From positions 1 to 5,036 of the forward strand of contig CAMWPF010000137.1 of NCBI GenBank assembly GCA_947176045.1: a DNA stretch of 5,036 bases, written 5' to 3'. Positions 1 to 5,036 of this stretch are shown one piece after another (position 1 is the stretch's first letter; the number at the start of each line of letters is the position of its first letter). The notes beneath the pieces are model-generated. The model did not search any database. It was not told the DNA's origin and worked only from the letters and a program-made list of their open reading frames with translations. Made by a program: the position numbers and the translations under genes. The stretch comes from an uncultured Treponema sp. GTDB taxonomy: Bacteria; Spirochaetota; Spirochaetia; Treponematales; Treponemataceae.

Positions 1-1530
1 GCCTTGGAACGCGCCGCGGCCGCCCGCGAAGCCGCGCTCGCCGCCGGAGCCGACAAGGCCGCCGCCGTGCAGTTTGCCGCCGCCGACGCGCAGTACAAGG
101 CGCTTGCGGAAGCGGCGGAGACTGACGTGAATGTTTCCCTCGGACTGGAGGATGTGCAGCGGCGCTTCGAGGCGCTGGAGTTGTACGCGAAGGCGCTTGC
201 CGCGAAGGCGCGCGCGGACGAGCTTGATTTCGCTCAGTACGACCAGTCCGCGTATGACAGCGGAACGGAATCCTTGGATTATTTCGAACACGCGTACACT
301 TCTCCGAACAGCCTTTCGGCCTCCATGCTTGAAACGGCAGGAAGCGCGGACGGCTCCTTCCGGCGCGTCCTGTTTTCCGGCTTCAAGAAGCTGGCGAAGG
401 ACGAGCGCACGGCCGCGTTCTCCGCAAAGCTGAAGGCGGACGGCGTCCGCGCCGGGGTTGCCGCGAAGTCAGAATATAATCAGGCGGTCGAGGAATTCCG
501 CGCGGGGGATTCCAGTTATGCCATGCAGAATCCCGAATCCGCGTACAATCATTACCGCGCCGCCGGCGGGCAGTTTGCGTCGCTGTTTGAGTCTGTTTCG
601 GAATTGCGCGCCGCCGCTCAAAAGGCGATCGACGAGGCGAAGGAGCGGGCGGCGGAAAGCATGGCGTATGCGCAGGCCGCCGATGAGGAGTCGCCGCTTT
701 CTGACGAGGATGTCGAAGGCATTGAGGCGGCGGACGCGAAGCTCCTCGAGGACGATGTATATGAGTCGCCGGAATCGCAGGAGGCGGAAATTCCGTCCGA
801 AGTGGACGACGACGGCGCGGCTGCTGCGGACGGCGCGGACGAAGCGCTTGCAGACGGCGCTGGATCTGAGGACGAAGCATTTCCTGTAGGCGGCGCTGAG
901 CCTGAGGATGAAGCGCTTCCTGCGGACGGCGGTTCCGAACCGTTGGAATCCGTAGATGCTGAAGCCGATGATGTCGGCGGCGGATCTTCCGAGCTGGACG
1001 GCTTTGCTTCTGATGGCGGACTGGATGCCGGCATCGCGGACGAGGATGAGGCGGACGCGGAGTTCGAGGACGACGGTGAGTTCGCAGGCGAAGGCTGTTT
1101 CAAGGACGACGGCTTTGAATTGGAAGAATCTGCGGAAGAAACCATCGTCGGCGAGCCGTATTCCGACGAAGAATGTGCAGAGGAGGCCGCGGACGAAGCG
1201 CTTGCAGACGGCGCTGAGCCGTCCGATGAAGAATTTCTTGAAGACGATGATTCAGATCTGTTGGAATTTGTAGAGGATGAGGATGATCTGGCGGACGGCG
1301 GCGCTGAGGCTGCTGCGGACGAGGATGATGCGGACGCATTTTTTGAATCAGAAAGGAACGGTGCTGATGCGGAGCCGGATTCCGACGGAGCCGATGAGGG
1401 AGCCGTAATTATATATGAGGAAGCGGCGCCTCCCGCCGACGAATATGGAATGGAGCCGGCGTTCGATGAGGCGGAATGGCTTGAAGATCCGGACCTTATG
1501 GAAGAAGATGCAGTCGAGGAGGCGAAATGA
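1..1530 (+). CDS. Alanine-rich helical protein with long acidic C-terminal tail (5'-partial, function unknown)
   Basis: I do not recognise a named family. The reading frame is open to the first base of the window. The first possible start (TTG at 4) lies in the middle of a helical Ala/Glu run with no visible ribosome binding site, so the true start is almost certainly upstream, and any signal peptide is out of view. Numbering from that TTG, residues 1-226 are predicted helical and rich in Ala, Glu and Lys. Residues ~156-224 (SEYNQAVEEF to AYAQ) look like a TPR- or DUF4398-like helix pair. Residues 227-508 form a low-complexity tail of Asp, Glu, Ala and Gly with only three Lys, one Arg and no His, and degenerate 11-13-residue repeats around 278-315. 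Two cysteines (365, 391) lie in the tail. The stop overlaps the start of the LysM gene, which suggests a shared transcript and linked function. An envelope or periplasmic location is inferred only from that neighbour. Confidence 0.8.
   Translation, partial: ALERAAAAREAALAAGADKAAAVQFAAADAQYKALAEAAETDVNVSLGLEDVQRRFEALELYAKALAAKARADELDFAQYDQSAYDSGTESLDYFEHAYTSPNSLSASMLETAGSADGSFRRVLFSGFKKLAKDERTAAFSAKLKADGVRAGVAAKSEYNQAVEEFRAGDSSYAMQNPESAYNHYRAAGGQFASLFESVSELRAAAQKAIDEAKERAAESMAYAQAADEESPLSDEDVEGIEAADAKLLEDDVYESPESQEAEIPSEVDDDGAAAADGADEALADGAGSEDEAFPVGGAEPEDEALPADGGSEPLESVDAEADDVGGGSSELDGFASDGGLDAGIADEDEADAEFEDDGEFAGEGCFKDDGFELEESAEETIVGEPYSDEECAEEAADEALADGAEPSDEEFLEDDDSDLLEFVEDEDDLADGGAEAAADEDDADAFFESERNGADAEPDSDGADEGAVIIYEEAAPPADEYGMEPAFDEAEWLEDPDLMEEDAVEEAK
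834..862 (+). repeat. 29-bp exact direct repeat, copy 1
   Basis: This stretch is identical to bases 1188-1216, exactly 354 bp (118 codons) downstream, so both copies are read in the same frame and encode ADEALADGA. It lies in the acidic tail of the first gene and is followed by two diverged versions of the same motif (EDEAFPVGGAEP and EDEALPADGGSEP). The tail therefore seems to have grown by internal duplication. Confidence 0.75.
1188..1216 (+). repeat. 29-bp exact direct repeat, copy 2
   Basis: This is the second identical copy of the 29-bp unit at 834-862, again encoding ADEALADGA in frame. Identity stops at both ends: the base before and the base after differ between copies. Synonymous positions match as well, which suggests recent duplication or gene conversion rather than selection on the protein alone. 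Biased codon use in this gene makes some of the identity expected. Confidence 0.75.
1516..1522 (+). promoter_or_regulatory. Ribosome binding site deciding the LysM gene start
   Basis: A strong GAGGAGG sequence lies inside the last codons of the upstream gene. Two ATG codons follow in tandem, at 1527 and 1530. The spacing is 4 nt to the first and 7 nt to the second, so the second is the better start. The protein differs by one methionine. The site sits where a ribosome terminating at 1528-1530 could re-initiate. Confidence 0.75.
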
Positions 1531-2252
1531 TGAAAAAGATGCTTTCGTTTGCCGTGGCGTTGTGCGCGTCCGCGGCGCTTTTTGCGGCCAGCTATACGAA
1601 CAATACATATCAGAAGCTCGCGGACGAATATGCCGTGAAGGCTCAGACGGCGTTTAACGCCGGACAGTACGACGATGCCGTGGAGTATTCCAAAAAGGCG
1701 GCGGAGAACGCGGCGCTGTCAAAGGAATATATCGACATGATGCTGTCGCGCGGAACGGTGGACGAGCAGATGCAGCGCGCCGCGGAAAGAATCGCATGGG
1801 CGGAAAGCGTCGGCGCGGACCGCTCGTTCCCGGATGAATATGCGGCGGCAACGGCGGCGTACGGCAATGCGCAGGACGCGTATGCGGGCGAGGATTTCGC
1901 CGCCGCGTCGGAGTATGCGGAGCAGGCGCTTGCGGCGCTCGACGGAGTGTCTGCGGACGGGAACGGAACAGATGGGAACGGAACGCCGCCGCTGCCGGCC
2001 TTCTACACCGTGCGCTCATGGGTGAAGACCGGGGACTGCTACTGGAACATCGCCGGGCTGCCGTACATCTATAACAATCCGCGCCTGTGGAAGCATTTGT
2101 ATCAGGCGAACAAAGACAGCATGCCCCAGCCGGGCGATCCGGATTTGATCCTGCCAGGTACGAAGCTGAAAATTCCGAGCCTGTCCGGAGAGGTTCGCGA
2201 AGGCGAGTACGACCCCTCCAAAAAATATGGATCATATAACGGCGGACGCTGA
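1530..2252 (+). CDS. Exported LysM-domain protein with N-terminal helical repeats
   Basis: This is probably a periplasmic or surface protein that binds peptidoglycan or another GlcNAc polymer through LysM. The N-terminus (MKKMLSFAVALCASAALFAA, then SYTN) is a typical signal peptide with an Ala-type signal peptidase I site near residue 20. I see no lipobox cysteine at a fitting position. Residues ~28-140 are helical with TPR-like pairs, for example AFNAGQYDDAVEYSKKAAENA and AYAGEDFAAASEYAEQAL. A short DGNGT-DGNGT linker at 143-152 leads to a C-terminal LysM domain at ~158-216, with the opening YTVRSWVKTGDCYWNIAG, the helical NNPRLWKHLYQAN segment and the closing LILPGTKLKIP. No catalytic domain is visible, so a binding or scaffold role is likely. 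The start at 1530 is preferred over 1527 because of spacing to GAGGAGG. The gene overlaps the previous stop codon and is followed by galE after 39 nt. The LysM core resembles treponemal LysM proteins. The domain call is firm, while the biological role is open. Confidence 0.9.
   Translation: MKKMLSFAVALCASAALFAASYTNNTYQKLADEYAVKAQTAFNAGQYDDAVEYSKKAAENAALSKEYIDMMLSRGTVDEQMQRAAERIAWAESVGADRSFPDEYAAATAAYGNAQDAYAGEDFAAASEYAEQALAALDGVSADGNGTDGNGTPPLPAFYTVRSWVKTGDCYWNIAGLPYIYNNPRLWKHLYQANKDSMPQPGDPDLILPGTKLKIPSLSGEVREGEYDPSKKYGSYNGGR
1956..1985 (+). repeat. Two tandem 15-bp units encoding DGNGT-DGNGT
   Basis: Two adjacent 15-bp units differ at two third-codon positions (GAC/GAT and ACA/ACG) and share an 11-bp identical core, GGGAACGGAAC. 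They encode a flexible Gly/Asn linker between the helical region and the LysM domain. Such units can change number by slippage, which would change linker length without breaking the frame. Confidence 0.75.
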
Positions 2253-2265
2253 CCGAGCGCGTCCG
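2243..2265 (+). other. Inverted repeat (7-bp hairpin) spanning the LysM stop codon
   Basis: CGGACGC at 2243-2249 is followed, after a 9-nt loop, by its exact reverse complement GCGTCCG at 2259-2265. Six of the seven pairs are G-C. The LysM stop codon (2250-2252) is the start of the loop. There is no T-run after it, so it does not fit a standard intrinsic terminator. It could be an mRNA stem that affects decay, or coupling between the LysM gene and galE. In DNA this GC-rich some chance hairpins are expected. Confidence 0.4.
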
Positions 2266-2280
2266 AATGTGCGGAACTGT

Positions 2281-2284
2281 GGAG
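2281..2284 (+). promoter_or_regulatory. galE ribosome binding site
   Basis: GGAG ends 7 nt before the ATG at 2292, a normal spacing. This supports the ATG that also gives a complete Rossmann-fold N-terminus. I see no clear promoter in the 39-nt gap before galE, which favours read-through from the LysM gene. Confidence 0.65.
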
Positions 2285-2291
2285 TTGCAAT

Positions 2292-3272
2292 ATGAAGATA
2301 CTGGTGATCGGCGGCGCAGGCTATATTGGAAGCCATGTCGTGAAGGCGCTGATGGCGGCGGGACATACGATCTCCGTCTTCGACAACCTTTCCAGCGGGC
2401 TGCGGCAGAACCTGTTCCCAGAAAACGAATTTATATATGGAACGATTCTGATTCCGTCCGATGTGGACGCGGCGTTCGCGCGGGGCTTCGACGGATTCGT
2501 GCATCTCGCCGCGTTCAAGGCCGCCGGAGAGTCGATGGTTTCTCCCGAAAAGTATTCAGTCAACAACATCACCGGCACGCTGAACATTTTGAATTCCGCC
2601 TGCGCGCACGGCTGCAAGAACATGGTGTTCTCCTCGTCCGCGGCGATTTTCGGGGAGCCGGAATATCTGCCGATTGACGAGGCGCATCCGAAGTCGCCCG
2701 AAAATTATTACGGCTACACCAAGCTTTCCATCGAGGAATTCATGGACTGGTACGGAAGGCTCCGCGGCCTGCGTTTCGCCGCCCTGCGCTACTTCAACGC
2801 GGCGGGATACGATGTGGACGGCACGGTTTCCGGGCTGGAGCAGAATCCGGCGAACCTGCTGCCGGTCATCATGGAGACGGCGTGCGGAATCCGCGCGCGC
2901 ATGAAGGTTTTCGGCGACGACTACGATACGCCGGACGGAACATGCATCCGCGACTACGTCCATGTCAGCGACCTGGCGGACGCCCACGTCCGCGCGCTGG
3001 AATACATTGCGAAGGGCGGCGGGAACTTGAAGCTCAATTTGGGAAGCGAGGCGGGAACGTCTGTGAAGGAAATGGTCGACGCCGCGCGCCGCATCACGGG
3101 AAGGCCGGTTCCTGCCGACATCGTGGCGCGCCGCCCCGGCGATCCGGCAAAACTGGTGGCGTCGTCCGCCCTTGCCCGCGAGACGCTGGGATGGAGCGCG
3201 CGCTATTCCGATGTCGGTACGCTCGTCGAATCGACGTGGCGCGCCTACCAAAAGAACGTTCCGTCCGCATGA
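2292..3272 (+). CDS. galE: UDP-glucose 4-epimerase
   Basis: This cytosolic enzyme interconverts UDP-glucose and UDP-galactose with bound NAD, in the Leloir pathway and in supply of galactose for glycoconjugates. It is an extended short-chain dehydrogenase of 326 residues, close to the 338 of E. coli GalE. The NAD-binding glycine motif GGAGYIGS is at 7-14 and Asp31 (DNLSSG) would hold the adenosine ribose. HLAAFKAAGES starts at 71, with Lys76 matching E. coli Lys84. The catalytic set is Ser116 (FSSSAAIFG), Tyr140 and Lys144 (YGYTK). RYFNAAG with Asn169 and the later CIRDYVHVSDLADAH segment are also typical. Leu288 sits where E. coli has Tyr299, the residue that limits the enzyme to non-acetylated sugars, so UDP-GlcNAc/UDP-GalNAc activity is possible but unproven. 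No galK, galT or glycosyltransferase gene is in view. The start is fixed by the RBS and by the N-terminal beta strand beginning at MKILVIGG. Confidence 0.95.
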   Translation: MKILVIGGAGYIGSHVVKALMAAGHTISVFDNLSSGLRQNLFPENEFIYGTILIPSDVDAAFARGFDGFVHLAAFKAAGESMVSPEKYSVNNITGTLNILNSACAHGCKNMVFSSSAAIFGEPEYLPIDEAHPKSPENYYGYTKLSIEEFMDWYGRLRGLRFAALRYFNAAGYDVDGTVSGLEQNPANLLPVIMETACGIRARMKVFGDDYDTPDGTCIRDYVHVSDLADAHVRALEYIAKGGGNLKLNLGSEAGTSVKEMVDAARRITGRPVPADIVARRPGDPAKLVASSALARETLGWSARYSDVGTLVESTWRAYQKNVPSA

Positions 3273-3275
3273 CGG
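3250..3275 (-). terminator. Possible weak intrinsic terminator for the GH3 gene
   Basis: Read on the minus strand, a 5-bp stem (CCGTC, loop ATGCG, GACGG; 3275-3261) lies 24 nt past the GH3 stop codon. After four bases (AACG) it is followed by TTCTTTT (3256-3250). The short stem and the gap before the T-run make this a weak candidate. It lies within the 3' end of galE. No convincing terminator for galE on the plus strand was found. Confidence 0.25.
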
Positions 3276-3299
3276 CTGCCGCGCGTCCGTCGGAAGGAT

Positions 3300-5024
3300 T
3301 CAGCGCGCCGTGAACGGCATCGTTCCGTTTGTCTGGAATTCTCCGCCGAGCGCGCCGAACAGCGCCGCGAACGTGTAGCCCGACCAGCTGTATCCCAGAA
3401 GGATTTCGTCCGCCCAGTCCAAGCCGAAGGCGTTCGCCGGCGACATGATGGAAAGGATGACGACGCGCTTTCCCGTTCCGCGGAGCTTCTGCGCAATCTG
3501 CGCGCTCCGCGCGCTGGAGACGCAGAAGATGACGGTGTCGCAGGCGGAGGCAGTGTTCAGGATGTTGTCCCGCATCCACTCCGTCTCGTTGGGGCCAAGC
3601 TCGTAGCTGAAGCGGAATTCAATGCTGTTCGGGTAGCGCTTCCTTCCTTCAGTGAAGAATTCCGGGAGCGCTCCCGCGAACAGGACTTTTCCTGCCGATT
3701 CTGCCGACAGCGGCAGGGCGGTCTGCTTGTAGACGGTGATGGAGCGGCACGCCTGCTCCAAAAAGAACCGCCGGCCGTCGCGGTCGGGAATGGAGCGTCC
3801 GATGGCGTCCGGGTCGGGGTAGAGCGGCGCGGAATTTCCTCCCTTGAAATATGCCAGCTTTGCGCGGATGACGCGGTACGCGGCGTCCTGCACCCTCGCC
3901 TTGAACGCGGGATCGGAACGGATGAGCGCCAGGTTGTTCGTCCACAGCGCTTCGTTGAGCCGCGCCGTCGTCGAGGAAATCACGATGTCGTTGCCCGCCT
4001 CGATCGCCATGCGGAAGGCGCTGGAAAGCGAGCCTGCGTAGAGCGTGTCTCCGTTCATCATCATGTCGTCCGTAATGATCAGCCCGTCGTAGCCCATCTG
4101 GCCGCGCAGCAGCTCCGTGAGGAAGTATTTTGAAAGCGACGCCGGCGCGCCGGTGGGGTCGATCTGCGGAAAGGCGAGATGCCCGGACATGACGGCGGGG
4201 ATTTTCTCCCGTATCAGATATTCAAACGGAACAAGCTCGCGGCTCCGGAACGTTCCGAAGTCGATGTCGATGACGGGAAGATTGATGTGCGAGTCGGAAT
4301 CGGTGTCGCCGTGTCCCGGAAAGTGCTTCGCCGTCGGAATGACGCCCGCCGCGCTGCTGCCTGCGGCGAACGCTCCGCCGAGGATTCCCGCCTTCTCGGG
4401 ATTTTCGCCGAAGGAGCGCGTTCCGATGATTGTGGAATCTTGATTGGTGAATAAGTCAACGGTCGGGGCGAAATTCATGTTGATGCCGAGCGCCTTGATT
4501 TCCCGGCAGATGTAGTAGCCGCTGTACCACGCGTCCGCAGGGTATCCTGCCGCTCCAATCGCCATGTTGCCAGGCGTAACCGCCGTCTCGCCCTTGACGT
4601 GGCGGATCCAGCCGCCCTCCTGATCGGTGGCGACGAACAGCGGAATCTTGAACGCGCGCCCGGCGGCGCTTTTTTGCAGGGCGGCGATGGACTTTGCGAC
4701 GAGCTTGATGTCGTCGGTGTTCCAGCCGAACACTTTGACGCTGCCAAGTCCGCGGCCGCCGACCCATTGGAACAGCAGGCTTTCCGGCTCGGCGCCCGCC
4801 CAGCCGAACATGAAGATCTGCGCGAGGATTTCCTCGTCGCTCATCCGTCCGACGAGCGCGCGCGCGAGCTGCTCGTCGGGATGCGTGCTCCAGAACGTGA
4901 TGTCCGCCGGAAGCTGCGCCGCCGCGTCCGCATAGCTGTCCTGCTGTGCGGAAAGCCGCGCCGCCGCAGTGCAGGACAGGAGGACGGCGCAAAGGATGCG
5001 GAAGAACGCTGCGCCGCGGCTCAT
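3300..5024 (-). CDS. Exported glycoside hydrolase family 3 enzyme, NagZ-like beta-N-acetylglucosaminidase
   Basis: It likely removes terminal beta-N-acetylglucosamine from peptidoglycan fragments or other glycans, outside the cytoplasm. The 574-residue protein has a signal peptide (FFRILCAVLLSCTAAARLSA). Cleavage after Ala26 by signal peptidase I, or lipidation at Cys18 (LLSC, a loose lipobox of a kind tolerated in spirochaetes), are both possible. A TIM-barrel GH3 domain spans ~45-400. It contains DQEGG (Asp134), GTRSFGENP, and KHFPGHGDTDSDSH from 233, with the NagZ-type Asp244-His246 acid/base dyad. The nucleophile would be Asp319 in IITDDMMM. The dyad and nucleophile lie close to the positions known in Bacillus subtilis NagZ (Asp232/His234, Asp318). 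Residues ~410-574 form a second alpha/beta domain ending GYSWSGYTFAALFGALGGEF, as in two-domain NagZ proteins; the compact Gram-negative cytosolic NagZ (~340 residues) lacks it. The start has GGAG 7 nt upstream. The gene converges on galE. The exact substrate is not proven by sequence. Confidence 0.93.
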   Translation of the reverse strand: MSRGAAFFRILCAVLLSCTAAARLSAQQDSYADAAAQLPADITFWSTHPDEQLARALVGRMSDEEILAQIFMFGWAGAEPESLLFQWVGGRGLGSVKVFGWNTDDIKLVAKSIAALQKSAAGRAFKIPLFVATDQEGGWIRHVKGETAVTPGNMAIGAAGYPADAWYSGYYICREIKALGINMNFAPTVDLFTNQDSTIIGTRSFGENPEKAGILGGAFAAGSSAAGVIPTAKHFPGHGDTDSDSHINLPVIDIDFGTFRSRELVPFEYLIREKIPAVMSGHLAFPQIDPTGAPASLSKYFLTELLRGQMGYDGLIITDDMMMNGDTLYAGSLSSAFRMAIEAGNDIVISSTTARLNEALWTNNLALIRSDPAFKARVQDAAYRVIRAKLAYFKGGNSAPLYPDPDAIGRSIPDRDGRRFFLEQACRSITVYKQTALPLSAESAGKVLFAGALPEFFTEGRKRYPNSIEFRFSYELGPNETEWMRDNILNTASACDTVIFCVSSARSAQIAQKLRGTGKRVVILSIMSPANAFGLDWADEILLGYSWSGYTFAALFGALGGEFQTNGTMPFTAR

Positions 5025-5031
5025 TCCGCGG

Positions 5032-5035
5032 CTCC
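5032..5035 (-). promoter_or_regulatory. Ribosome binding site of the GH3 gene
   Basis: On the minus strand GGAG ends 7 nt before the ATG at 5024. The frame is open to the window edge, so a longer upstream start is formally possible. The RBS and the signal peptide directly after this ATG argue for it. The promoter lies outside the window. The ATGA at the start could also hold the stop codon of an upstream gene in the same operon. Confidence 0.6.
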
Positions 5036-5036
5036 C

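Noticed and set aside
4..6. TTG as the true start of the first gene
   Set aside because: The frame continues to the window edge, there is no room to see an RBS, and no signal peptide or start-like context follows. A 5'-truncated gene is more likely.
618..1145. Long serine-rich open frame on the minus strand opposite the acidic tail
   Set aside because: It is the mirror of GC-rich GAC/GAG/GCG codons, which read as Ser/Ala/Pro on the other strand and rarely give stops. Its sequence is low complexity and it overlaps the better-supported plus-strand gene.
682..1500. Many GCGGACG heptamers as a possible DNA uptake or binding motif
   Set aside because: They fall in frame as Ala-Asp codon pairs and follow from the protein's composition and codon bias. 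I see no excess outside coding need.
2556..3251. 231-codon open frame on the minus strand opposite galE
   Set aside because: The plus strand encodes galE with every catalytic motif. The minus frame shows no recognisable family and is a by-product of high GC content.
3313..3329. AACGG/CCGTT inverted repeat followed by TTT as a galE terminator
   Set aside because: The stem is only 5 bp with a 7-nt loop and just three T residues, and it lies inside the GH3 coding end, so it is within chance expectation.
4456..4992. Arg/Gly-rich 178-codon minus-strand frame overlapping the GH3 gene
   Set aside because: It is a frame-shifted reading of the GH3 coding sequence, with low-complexity Arg-rich translation and no motif. 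The GH3 frame carries the catalytic residues and the signal peptide.

Overview
This window carries four protein-coding genes packed almost edge to edge, with no RNA gene, mobile element or CRISPR array that I can see. The DNA is GC-rich (roughly 60% by eye) and dominated by GCG, GAC and GAG codons. The organism is most likely a spirochaete, probably a GC-rich treponeme. The main clue is the C-terminal LysM domain of the second gene, whose PYIYNNPRLWKHLYQAN-type core resembles LysM proteins I associate with treponemes. This is recognition from memory, not a search result, so the taxonomic call is moderate.

Layout: (1) Bases 1-1530 (+) hold the 3' part of a gene whose start lies before the window. 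It encodes a helical, alanine-rich protein followed by a very acidic tail of about 280 residues. (2) Bases 1530-2252 (+) hold an exported LysM-domain protein. Its start overlaps the preceding stop codon, so the two are probably translationally coupled. (3) Bases 2292-3272 (+) hold galE, UDP-glucose 4-epimerase, 39 nt further on and probably in the same transcript. (4) Bases 3300-5024 (-) hold an exported two-domain glycoside hydrolase family 3 enzyme of the NagZ (beta-N-acetylglucosaminidase) type, convergent with galE and only 27 bp from it.

A plausible common theme is the cell envelope. The LysM protein would bind peptidoglycan or another GlcNAc polymer, the GH3 enzyme would trim GlcNAc-containing glycans outside the cytoplasm, and GalE would make UDP-galactose (possibly UDP-GalNAc) for glycoconjugates. 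This link is inferred from domain functions and adjacency only. The convergent GH3 gene is not in the same operon.

I found no clear new biological system. The features most worth a second look are the acidic tail with its in-frame 29-bp repeat, the coupled pair of helical proteins that look partly related, the hairpin at the LysM stop codon, and the exported two-domain form of the NagZ-like enzyme.
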